Source: JBDNJM01 sp041687755 (lineage in GTDB: Bacteria; Planctomycetota; UBA1135; GCA-002686595). Taken from it: a stretch of DNA of 22,415 nucleotides. Position numbers and translations under genes: made by a program. Of the stretch, positions 1 to 7,747 are shown piece after piece. The stretch spans positions 1 through 22,415 of the forward strand of contig JBDNJM010000204.1 in NCBI GenBank assembly GCA_041687755.1, in the 5' to 3' direction. Below the pieces are notes generated by a model that saw only the letters and a list, made by a program, of their open reading frames with translations, was not told the origin of the DNA and searched no databases. The first letter of the stretch is position 1. Every line of letters starts with the position of its first letter.

Positions 1-1468
1 AGCGGCCGGCGCCGAGGTGCAGGGCAAGGGCGGCGGGGACCAGCGGCATGCCGAGGACCCAGGCGGCCCCCGGACGGAGCAGCGCGAGCCCCGCGACCAA
101 GGCGCACCACAGCACGAGGCCGGCGGTCAGGAGCTCGCGCATGGCGTCTGGCCCGAGCCGCACGGCGAGCAGCCTCGCCGCCGCCGCTCCGGCGATCAGC
201 ACGCCCGCAGCCGTGCATGCAGCGCTGGTGAAGTCGCCGCGCGGCGAGTGCCCGATCAAGGCAGCGCCGAGCGGCTCGATCGTCCAGCCGAGCAGGAGCT
301 GGAACTGCGCGCCCGTGAAGCCCGTGAGCGGAACTGCCAGCGCCGCCAGTCCGAGCGCGCGCCAGGAGAGCCTGCGCCCCGGGAGCCGCGCGAGAATTCC
401 GGCGCACAGCAGCACGCCCAGTAGAGCTAACGGTCGCGCCGCTGCGTGCGGGAGCTGAACCAAACCGAGCTCCGCGGGCGCGTGGAACACCTGGCGGTCC
501 ACGGGATCGGTGGCGTTGTCAGCGGGGAGCGCGCAGAGCTCCCGCGCCAGGCCGACGAGCGTCTCGCCGAGCCGCTGCAGGCTGCCCGCGTGGAGCTTGT
601 CCGGCGTGTCGAACGGAGCGTGGTACGCGCTGCTGCCGCCCACGACCGCCAGATTCAGGCCGCGCGCGCCCGCCCGCCGGAACTCGGTGAAGTCGGTGTC
701 GTTGGGCAGCAGCTCGAACAAGAACTCGGCGAGGCTGCTGGCGTGGGGACGCCCGGTGGCGCGGGCATAGGCCCCAGCAGGTCCGCGTTGGCTGGCCCGG
801 CCTGGAACACGACGGTGGGGCCGCGGTTGCCGACGGCCTCCACGTTGATGACCGGCCCGAGCGCTTCGAGAGCCCCCGGGCGCTCCAGGAACAGGCGCGC
901 CCCCAGCTTGCCGGCCTCCTCGCCGTCGGTCAGCAGGAGCGCCAGCCCGCGCTCTGCAGGGTCGGCCGCGCCGAACTCCCGGGCGAACTCGAGCAGCGCC
1001 GCGATCGCGATCCCGTCGTCACCGGCGCCGGGCCCCGCAGGCGTCGAGTCGTGGTGGGCGACGAACAGGACGCTGGGGGCCGCGGTCGTACCCGCGAGTC
1101 GGGCATAGGCGTTGATCGGGGCCGCGTCGGGCGCGGGCCGCAGGAGCCGCACCTCGAACCCGCTCGTCCGCAGTTCCTCCGCGAGCCTGGCGGCGACGCG
1201 CTCACAGGCGGAGGAGCCAACGCAGTGCGGCTCGGCCGCGATCCACCCCAGGTCTTGCGCGGCCCGCTCCGCCGAGAAGCCCCGGGCGCCAGACCAAGCC
1301 AGCTCGCCGGGGCCGCGAACGGGTCGTCCGAACGGGTCGTCCGAACGGCGCGGGCAGGGCGCTGAGGGCCAACGCAGCCACGAGGACCCAGAACGAGGCG
1401 CTGGCGCGGGTGCTGGATGCCGTGGAGTCCATGGGGGGAAGAAGCGCCGATTCCGGGCCGAACTCCAC
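1..1468 (-). pseudogene. M28-family membrane metallopeptidase (ERMP1/FXNA-like), frame-disrupted, partial at left edge
   Basis: Read on the minus strand with two frame changes, this is one continuous M28 zinc aminopeptidase. It has an N-terminal membrane segment (SFWVLVAALALSALP), then HHDS and GAGDDG (zinc His/Asp), DGEEAG (catalytic and zinc Glu), INVEAVGNRGP, and, in a second frame, LPNDTDF and SAYHAPFDTPD (last zinc His). Several hydrophobic segments follow and run off the left edge, as in M28 enzymes with a C-terminal membrane domain. The first break is a perfect 13-bp tandem duplication at 1318-1343; removing one unit restores the frame. The second is one missing base in the C-run at 772-775; adding one restores LLGAYARATGRPHA. 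All zinc ligands survive, so the breaks are either recent or consensus errors in a draft assembly. The start is uncertain: GTG at 1468 or ATG at 1432. Family assignment is firm; functional status is not. Confidence 0.75.
1318..1343. repeat. Perfect 13-bp tandem duplication inside the M28 peptidase gene
   Basis: The unit AACGGGTCGTCCG occurs twice in a row (1318-1330 and 1331-1343). Because 13 is not a multiple of 3 it shifts the reading frame. The N-terminal membrane segment is open in one frame, and the metal-binding core continues in another from this exact place. Confidence 0.9.
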
Positions 1469-1653
1469 AAGGCTGGGCAGAAGGACCGGTTCGCAAGGCT
1501 CAGGCCGAGGGTATGCTGTTGCCCGTCAGCGCGCCCCGTGAGGTGCGCAACGCGCACGGCAGAGTCACCCAGCAGCGCTCCAGGCTCTCGAGAACGAGAT
1601 CCGGAGACGGGCTGCGGCGGACAGCGCTCTCCCCCCTCACCTGTTGCTGCTGG

Positions 1654-3351
1654 ATGGGTAAGACGAAGGCTAGCCGCCCCAGGGCGGCAGCCCGCACCAA
1701 CAGGACCGTTCTCATAGCGAATTCATCCAAGCCCGCTTCGGCGGGTGGCTTCTCCCCGTTTGGGCTGCACGACAACCTCGTCCGCGCCATCCAAGACGCC
1801 GGCTACGTCGACCCGCGCCCGATCCAGGCCAAGACAATCCCCGAGGCCCGCAACGGCCGCGACGTGCTGGGCCTTGCGGCGACCGGCACCGGCAAGACCG
1901 CGGCTTTTGCCCTGCCGATCCTCGAGCGCTTGATCACCGGCCGCGGCCAGAACCCGCGCACCCTGATCCTCGCGCCGACGCGCGAGCTTGCGATTCAGAT
2001 CCACAAGGAAATCGAGACGCTCGGCAAGTACACCAACGTGCGCGCCATCACCGTCTTCGGCGGCGTGGGCGCCGGCCCCCAGATCCGCAACCTGAGCAAG
2101 CGCCCGGACGTGATCGTCGCGTGCCCCGGTCGCCTGCTGGACCTCATGGGCTCCGGTCACGTGAAGCTCGGCGGCATCGAGGTGCTGGTGCTCGACGAGG
2201 CGGACCACATGCTCGACATGGGCTTCCTGCCCAGCATCAAGCGCATCCTCGCCAAGCTGCCCGCGCGCCGTCAGAACCTGCTGTTCTCCGCGACCATGTC
2301 GAAGGAGATCCGCGGCTTGGCCGACAAGGTGCTCGACCGACCGCACGTCGTCGAACTCGCGCACTCCGCACCCGCCGAGACGATTGCGCACGAGCTGTAC
2401 CCGATCCACCAGGACAAGAAGCCCGAGCTCTTGCGGCACCTGATCGGCCAGGAGGACTTTCGCTCGGCGATCGTCTTCCTGCGCACGAAGCACCGCGCGC
2501 GCAAGCTCGCCCGGGACCTCGAGCGCGACGGCTACAACGCGATCGCGCTGCAGGGCAACATGAGCCAGCCCCAGCGCACCCGCGCGATGGAGGGCTTTCG
2601 CAAGGGCACGTACGACATCATGGTCGCGACGGACATCGCGGCGCGCGGCATCGACGTCGCTGGCGTCAGCCACGTGATTAACTACGACGTGCCGGACACG
2701 CCCGACGCCTACACGCACCGCATCGGCCGCACGGGGCGCTCGGAGCGCAGCGGCAAGGCGTACACGTTCGTGACCGGCGACGACTTCGACCAGATCAAGG
2801 CGATCGAGAAGCGCCTCAAGAAGCAGATCCCGCGCGTCAAGCTGCAGGAGTTCTCTGGCGGCGAGGGCGGGCGTTCGGCGGCCGAGGTTGGCGAGCGCAC
2901 GGGTCACCAGCGCGACGCGGCGAAGCGCGGCGGTGGCGGCGAGCACCGCTCCGGCGGAGCGTCGAGCGGAGGCCGTCAGCGCCCGGGAACTCGCGCCGGG
3001 ACGCAAGGTGGAGGCCAGGGCGGTCAACGCTCGGGCGGCGGTGGCGGCCAGCGCGGCGGCACGTCCCGCTCGGGCGCCTCACAGCCCGCTCGGACGCCGG
3101 GCGAGCGCGACAACGCGCCTGCGTTCGGTTCCGGAACCTCGAGCGGCGCGGCGCCGCTAGGCCCCGGAGGTCGGCGCGTGCTCGGCGGCCGCTCGTCCGG
3201 CGGCCGGCAAGGTGAACGCCAGGGCGGCGGTCAAGGCGGCGGTCCGGGCCGACGCTCGGGTGGTGGCCAGGGCGGATCGAGCTCCCGCAGTGGCGGCTTC
3301 GGCGCCGGCCTCGACGGCGGCTCTGCAGGACGCGGCCGGCGCGGACGCTGA
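1654..3351 (+). CDS. DEAD-box ATP-dependent RNA helicase, RhlE-type, with Gly/Arg-rich tail
   Basis: A 565-residue cytoplasmic RNA helicase that would unwind RNA duplexes or remodel RNPs using ATP. All core motifs are present: Q motif (F33 to Q58), ATGTGKT (76-82), PTRELA (108-113), CPGR, DEAD (181-184), SAT (212-214), ATDIAARGID and HRIGRTGR (355-362). From about residue 400 the tail is almost only Gly, Arg, Ser and Gln, a disordered RGG-like RNA-binding extension often seen on RhlE/CsdA-type helicases. The ATG at 1654 is chosen because family similarity begins about 30 residues later; the frame is open further upstream to 1417 without helicase similarity. It is divergent from the M28 peptidase gene and is followed by a hairpin. 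RhlE rather than another DEAD subfamily is a judgement from the short N-terminus and overall motif style. Confidence 0.93.
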   Translation: MGKTKASRPRAAARTNRTVLIANSSKPASAGGFSPFGLHDNLVRAIQDAGYVDPRPIQAKTIPEARNGRDVLGLAATGTGKTAAFALPILERLITGRGQNPRTLILAPTRELAIQIHKEIETLGKYTNVRAITVFGGVGAGPQIRNLSKRPDVIVACPGRLLDLMGSGHVKLGGIEVLVLDEADHMLDMGFLPSIKRILAKLPARRQNLLFSATMSKEIRGLADKVLDRPHVVELAHSAPAETIAHELYPIHQDKKPELLRHLIGQEDFRSAIVFLRTKHRARKLARDLERDGYNAIALQGNMSQPQRTRAMEGFRKGTYDIMVATDIAARGIDVAGVSHVINYDVPDTPDAYTHRIGRTGRSERSGKAYTFVTGDDFDQIKAIEKRLKKQIPRVKLQEFSGGEGGRSAAEVGERTGHQRDAAKRGGGGEHRSGGASSGGRQRPGTRAGTQGGGQGGQRSGGGGGQRGGTSRSGASQPARTPGERDNAPAFGSGTSSGAAPLGPGGRRVLGGRSSGGRQGERQGGGQGGGPGRRSGGGQGGSSSRSGGFGAGLDGGSAGRGRRGR

Positions 3352-3373
3352 CGTCAGCGCTCGGTCCCGGGTC

Positions 3374-3402
3374 CCGCCCGGGGCTTTGGCGGCCCGGGGC
3401 GG
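3374..3402 (+). terminator. Hairpin downstream of the helicase gene
   Basis: Arms at 3374-3384 and 3392-3402 pair over 11 positions with a single G-G mismatch around the 7-nt loop TTTGGCG, starting 23 nt after the helicase stop. There is no T-run, so it is a candidate terminator or 3'-end stabiliser, not a canonical intrinsic terminator. Confidence 0.45.
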
Positions 3403-3470
3403 TCCTCCCGCGACCTGCGAGCCGCGCTGGTTCACTCCGTAGCTCCGTGTGGCGTCCGTAGCTCATCTTC

Positions 3471-3530
3471 TTTAGAGCCAAGATGCCCCGTTTAGAGCCA
3501 AGATGCCCCGTTTAGAGCCAAGATGCCCCG
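3471..3530. repeat. Three perfect tandem copies of a 20-bp repeat
   Basis: TTTAGAGCCAAGATGCCCCG occurs three times with no spacer (3471-3490, 3491-3510, 3511-3530) in the 298-bp gap between the helicase and kinase copy 1. It lies about 120 bp upstream of the kinase start. The rest of this gap shows only the helicase-end hairpin and the kinase promoter. The function is unknown. Confidence 0.95.
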
Positions 3531-3634
3531 CCTGGAGCGGGCTCAGGCCTTCCGCGGCCCTCCCCGTCGAGATGCTCGAAGGGGACGACCCCCCAGCCGG
3601 CTCGGCCGAGTTCTGCGCGCCAAAGGGCCTTTGC

Positions 3635-3640
3635 TAGAGT
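3635..3640 (+). promoter_or_regulatory. Candidate -10 element of kinase copy 1, leaderless spacing
   Basis: TTGCTAGAGT ends 9 nt before the ATG at 3650. Copy 3 has TTGCTAGGCT with exactly the same 9-nt spacing. A -10 hexamer (TAGAGT) here would place the transcript start about at the start codon. There is no Shine-Dalgarno sequence. No clear -35 box is visible. Confidence 0.4.
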
Positions 3641-3649
3641 TGGCACGCG

Positions 3650-6600
3650 ATGCCGAGCAACCCCATCCCGCCCAGCGACCCCAGCAACTTGGCCTCCACC
3701 TGGCTCGAGCGCTTCTTGGCGGTCTACCCCGACGGCGGGCTCGCGGAGTTCTACACGTGGGCGGGCGACCAAGCTGAACTAGTCGACTCGCAGGCGCTGC
3801 GCGCTCAGACTCGTAAGCAGCTCGAGTCCCGGCTCGGAGCCGGCGAGCTGCCGGCCGCCGGCTTCGAGTCGGGCTCGGGCAGCGTGTTCGGTCGCGGAGG
3901 CAAGCGCCGCGAGCGCAAGCCGACCGCGGCGCCAGGCGGCGAGGCGCTGCAGCCGGGTCGCGTCATCGGCTCTTTTACCCTGACGCGCTTCATCGCCAGC
4001 GGCGGCATGGGCCAGGTGTGGGAGGCCGAGGACGCCGAGCTGCGCCGCAAGGTTGCGCTCAAGCTGGTGTTGCCCGATCGCATCGAGGAGCGCAGCCTCG
4101 AGATGTTTGCGCGCGAGGCTCGAGCGGGCGGTCGCCTGAGCCACCCGAACCTGGTCACGACGCTGGCTTACGGGACCAACGACGGTCTCTCGTGGATCGC
4201 GCAGGAGCTGGTGGAGGGCTCGTGGACGGTCAAGGACTCGCTCGACGCGCTGCGCTCCGAGGACACTGTTCCCAAGGGCTACTACCGCGAGGTCGCCGAG
4301 CTGGTGGCAAAAGTTGCGGACGGGATGCAGGCGGTGCACGACGCGGGCGTTATCCACCGCGATCTGAAGCCTCAGAACATTCTGGTCGCGAGCGACGACA
4401 CGCCGAAGGTCACGGACTTCGGCTTGGCGCGGGTCAGCGACGATTCGTTCCTCTCGCAGGAGGGCGACTTCGCGGGGACCTGGGCCTACATGAGCCCGGA
4501 GCAGGTGACGGCCAAGCGCATGGGCTTGGACCACCGAACGGACATCTTCAGCCTGGGCGTAGTGCTGTACGAGCTGCTGACCCTGCGGCGTCCGTTCGAG
4601 GGCGATACCACGCATCAGATCGCGCAGGAGATCGTCTACGCCGAACCGCCGGACGCGACCAAGGTGCGCTCGCAGTGTCCGCACGAGCTGGCAGTGATCG
4701 CGGGCAAGGCGCTGGAGAAGCTGTCGGGGGACCGCTACTCGTCGATGGCGGAGCTCGCGGCGGACCTGCGGCGGCACCTGGCGGACGAGCCGATCCTGGC
4801 GAAGCCGCCGGGGCCGCTGGTGAGAGGGATGAAGTGGGTGCGGCGACACCCGGCGATTGGTTCGGCGGGGGCAATTGCGAGCGTGGCGTTGGTGGTGGTG
4901 TCGGGCCTGACGCTTAACCTGGCACGCCAGACCGAACTCGCCACCGAGAGCGCCCAGCTCGCCGAGCAACGCGCCGAGGAGAACGCCGAGCTGGCGCGGA
5001 TCGCGACCGATCGCGCGAACGACATCCTGTCCCTGTCGGCCACCAAGGACCTGGAGGATCTGGTGACCAAGGCTGAGACACTCTGGCCGGCCCACCCGGA
5101 GATGATCCCGCGCTACGAGCGCTGGCTGGCGGACGCACAGGTGCTAATCGATGGACGGCCGGCGGACGAGTCAGCGGGTATCAAGGCGCGGCCGAGCCTG
5201 GCGGACCACGAGGCAAAGCTGACCGAACTGTTGGCACGCTCGGTGCCGCAGGCGGACGAGGAGCGGCTCGCGCAGGCGCGGGAGCACGAGTCCAATCCGG
5301 AGCTGGAGGGTGCCCGTGCCGAGCTCATCTGGCGCAAGCGGATGCTGGGCCAGGAGGAGTGGCTGGACGCGTCCGAGGTCGAGCAGGCCGTGGAGCGGGA
5401 GGAGCTGCCCTCGGAGCCCAGCGAACTGCTGGCCCTGGCGCGGAGCCTGGTGGGGCCTGGCGCCGAGGGCCTGGGTCAGGTGACTCGTGGCTGGGTGCTG
5501 GCGGGTCGGGCGCTGGACGCGAACGCCGGCGAGGATGCGGAAGGATTCCACCCATTGGCGATGATGACCATGGCCTGGGCGGAGACACGCCGGGGCAACG
5601 GGGGAGCTGCGCTGGGAGCGATGGAGGAAGCCATCGCCGAGCAGGAAGCAGCGGACGGGCTGGCGCGCGAGGAGGCCGCGGCGGCCGGCGAGGACTCGAG
5701 CGGTGCAAACTCCACCGCAGATGGTGAGGGCAACGCCGAGGACGAGCAGCAAGACCCGCAAGGTAAGGCGAGCGAAGATTCCGATGCTCTGCGGGCCCTG
5801 AAGGAGGAGGCGGTTGCGCTGGAGGGATTCGTCGCCCGCTGGGAGGGTGCGGCCCTCGCTGATAGGGAGGCGGAGCTGCCCGAGCTCGAGGCGCGCATCA
5901 CGGCGCTCGAGATCTGGGTGGGCGAACGCGTGTTTGCGGATCCGCAGGACGGGTGGTGGCAGCGACAACTGGCGGCCCTGGTGGCCGGGATCGAGGCGCT
6001 GCACGACCCCGAGACAGGGCTGGCCAGGAACACGCTGGCCGAGCCGTTCGGGTGGGGCGTGGCGAAGCGTGCGGAGTTCGCGCGGGGGATCGAGGAGCGC
6101 AGCGTGACGGGGAAGGACTCGGTGGAGCGGTGGAAGGATGCGTTCGCGGCGATCGAGGCTTCGGAGCACTATGACGGCCTGCGGATCAGTTCGCAGATGG
6201 GGCTGCAGCCGATCGGCATGGATCCGGAGTCAGGGCTGTGGGAGTTCGCGCACCTGCAAACCGGGGACCCGGCGGTGCGGGGCGAGGACGGGAAGTTGGT
6301 CCTGGCGGAGGATACGGGGCTGGTGTTTGTGCTGATCCCGGGCGGAACGTTCCTGATGGGTGCGCAGGCGGACCCGGACGGAGACAACTACGACCCCGAG
6401 GCCCAATCGGACGAAGGTCCGGTACACCCCGTGACGCTGTCGCCGTACTTCCTGTCGAAGTACGAGATGACGCAGGGGCAGTGGAAGCGATCGACAGCGG
6501 TTAACCCGAGCGCCTACGGGCCTGATGGGGGTTGGAACTCGCCCTGGAGCCGCGGCAACCCTGAGTCATCGCTGCTGCATCCCGTGGAGCAGGTGGCATG

Positions 6601-7570
6601 GACGGAGTGCATGGCGTTGATGGGTCGCCTGGAGCTGGAGTTGCCGAGCGAGGCGCAGTGGGGAAACGGCTGCCGGGCAAGGACGAGCTCGGTGTACTGG
6701 TCGGGGGATGAGCTGGAGGTGCTCGAGGGGGTGGGGAACATCACGGACCAGTATGCTTTCAATAACGGTGCTGCCGCCTGGGCGAACCACGAGGCGATCG
6801 ACGACGGGAACACCGTGCACGGGCGAGTGGGTAGCTACCGGGCGAACGCGTTCGGGCTGCACGATGTGCACGGCAACGTGTTGGAGTGGTGCCGGGACGG
6901 GTATGAGAGCGGTGCCTACGCTGCGGAGGGTCGAACCGATCCTGTTGTTTCCTGGACAGGCTCCGCCTACCGCGTGAGCCGCGGCGGCAACTTCAACAAC
7001 CCCGCCCGGAACGCGCGGTCCGCGTTCCGCTTCAACTCCGCGCCGGAGTACCGCGACTACGGCCTCGGTCTCCGTCCTGCCAAAGGCATCACGGCTGACA
7101 ACTTCACCCCTGATCGCGCCATCCAGCACGCCAGTGCGGTTGTGGCGCAGGGGCCGGAAGAGGGGACCCTCGCGGTCTTCGCGGTGACCAGCGATCTCGA
7201 GGTAGATAACAAAACCACCCGTAAAGGGTCGAACGATGGAGGGGTCTGGGAATTGAAGGACATCTTGCGGATGCTAAACAAAGGCGTGATCACGGAAGGT
7301 GGTGCCGAAGACATTATGGAGGAGGCCACCGAGGCTTTTCACAGCGGTCGATCGGGAGTCGAAATGAGGACAGCTCTCACCCTCTCCGAGCCCGAGTATC
7401 GGGCATACGTATTTGGCGTACCGTTTCTCTGCATCTCCTCGTGGAGGTATGGTGGTTGGCCGCAATTGTGCGGTAAGTGCGCGCAACCGCTTTTGAGTGA
7501 AGGCGGGTGGTTCCCCTGGGCGTCCGCTGGAGAGCGGTGGACGCTCATCCATCCAGACTGTATAGAATGA
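3650..7570 (+). CDS. Receptor-like Ser/Thr kinase with C-terminal FGE/lectin-fold variable domain, copy 1
   Basis: A 1306-residue predicted single-pass membrane kinase. A roughly 105-residue N-terminal region of unknown fold is followed by a complete Hanks-type kinase domain: Gly loop ASGGMGQVWE (116-125), K138, E156, HRDLKPQN with D238, DFG D256 and SPE. A membrane-proximal RRHP motif precedes one hydrophobic helix (about 402-421), then a coiled, Ala/Glu-rich region, then an FGE-sulfatase (formylglycine-generating enzyme-like) domain from about residue 890 with GGTFLMGA, PSEAQW, GNVLEWCRDGY and RGGNF. The two cysteines used by true FGE enzymes are absent from the RGG segment, so a binding rather than enzymatic role is inferred. 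Residues 1106-1139 are the putative variable region. Unlike copies 2 and 3, it continues for about 152 more residues (1155-1306) that include CGKC and HPDC. The ATG at 3650 aligns with the start of copy 3. Confidence 0.93.
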   Translation: MPSNPIPPSDPSNLASTWLERFLAVYPDGGLAEFYTWAGDQAELVDSQALRAQTRKQLESRLGAGELPAAGFESGSGSVFGRGGKRRERKPTAAPGGEALQPGRVIGSFTLTRFIASGGMGQVWEAEDAELRRKVALKLVLPDRIEERSLEMFAREARAGGRLSHPNLVTTLAYGTNDGLSWIAQELVEGSWTVKDSLDALRSEDTVPKGYYREVAELVAKVADGMQAVHDAGVIHRDLKPQNILVASDDTPKVTDFGLARVSDDSFLSQEGDFAGTWAYMSPEQVTAKRMGLDHRTDIFSLGVVLYELLTLRRPFEGDTTHQIAQEIVYAEPPDATKVRSQCPHELAVIAGKALEKLSGDRYSSMAELAADLRRHLADEPILAKPPGPLVRGMKWVRRHPAIGSAGAIASVALVVVSGLTLNLARQTELATESAQLAEQRAEENAELARIATDRANDILSLSATKDLEDLVTKAETLWPAHPEMIPRYERWLADAQVLIDGRPADESAGIKARPSLADHEAKLTELLARSVPQADEERLAQAREHESNPELEGARAELIWRKRMLGQEEWLDASEVEQAVEREELPSEPSELLALARSLVGPGAEGLGQVTRGWVLAGRALDANAGEDAEGFHPLAMMTMAWAETRRGNGGAALGAMEEAIAEQEAADGLAREEAAAAGEDSSGANSTADGEGNAEDEQQDPQGKASEDSDALRALKEEAVALEGFVARWEGAALADREAELPELEARITALEIWVGERVFADPQDGWWQRQLAALVAGIEALHDPETGLARNTLAEPFGWGVAKRAEFARGIEERSVTGKDSVERWKDAFAAIEASEHYDGLRISSQMGLQPIGMDPESGLWEFAHLQTGDPAVRGEDGKLVLAEDTGLVFVLIPGGTFLMGAQADPDGDNYDPEAQSDEGPVHPVTLSPYFLSKYEMTQGQWKRSTAVNPSAYGPDGGWNSPWSRGNPESSLLHPVEQVAWTECMALMGRLELELPSEAQWGNGCRARTSSVYWSGDELEVLEGVGNITDQYAFNNGAAAWANHEAIDDGNTVHGRVGSYRANAFGLHDVHGNVLEWCRDGYESGAYAAEGRTDPVVSWTGSAYRVSRGGNFNNPARNARSAFRFNSAPEYRDYGLGLRPAKGITADNFTPDRAIQHASAVVAQGPEEGTLAVFAVTSDLEVDNKTTRKGSNDGGVWELKDILRMLNKGVITEGGAEDIMEEATEAFHSGRSGVEMRTALTLSEPEYRAYVFGVPFLCISSWRYGGWPQLCGKCAQPLLSEGGWFPWASAGERWTLIHPDCIE
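6965..7066 (+). other. Putative DGR-type variable region, copy 1
   Basis: These 34 codons close the FGE/lectin-fold domain. Invariant blocks shared with the other copies (RGG, ARSA, PE, then GLRPAKG just downstream) alternate with codons that differ in first and second bases. Here the variable codons include TAC, AGC, AAC, CCC, AAC, TTC, TTC, TCC, TAC, GAC, TAC and GGC, almost all NNC. All can be derived from AAC by changes at A only, which is the signature of adenine-directed retrohoming. No template is visible locally, so the assignment is inferred. Confidence 0.65.
7112..7567 (+). other. Unique C-terminal extension of kinase copy 1
   Basis: After ADNFTP the coding frame continues for 152 residues where copies 2 and 3 stop within a few codons. 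The copy 1 sequence jumps from TTCACCCC to TGATCGC, skipping a 19-nt stretch (TTCACCCCGGCAGTCGCGC in copy 3) that leads to the copy 3 stop codon. The extension is visibly less GC-rich, with more A/T-ending codons (GTAGATAACAAAACC, ATTATGGAG), and holds a CGKC pair with a later HPDC that could bind a metal. I do not recognise the family. It may be a captured segment of another gene. Confidence 0.6.
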
Positions 7571-7747
7571 CCCCTTCGGTGGCGTCAGTCGTGCGAGTGA
7601 AGCCGTGGACGCCTACTCTCCATGGAGTCCGACTGACAACGCCGCACCTCGGATTTACAGACCAACTGTTGCTCTATCGACAGCCCGACATGAGAGTGTT
7701 TAGGCCTCAACGCCACAGCCCCCTAATCCTAGAGCAAGCCGCGAATC

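Noticed and set aside
1723..3027. Long open frame antisense to the helicase (434 codons)
   Set aside because: It mirrors the DEAD-box gene, is rich in repeated Ala/Arg/Leu without motifs, and arises from the high-GC third positions of the real gene.
3471..3530. Possible CRISPR array
   Set aside because: The 20-bp units are directly adjacent with no spacers, and no cas gene is nearby.
6341..7110. Active formylglycine-generating enzyme or EgtB-type enzyme
   Set aside because: The cysteine pair needed for FGE is absent, and I see no His-triad iron site of the EgtB DinB domain in the protein.
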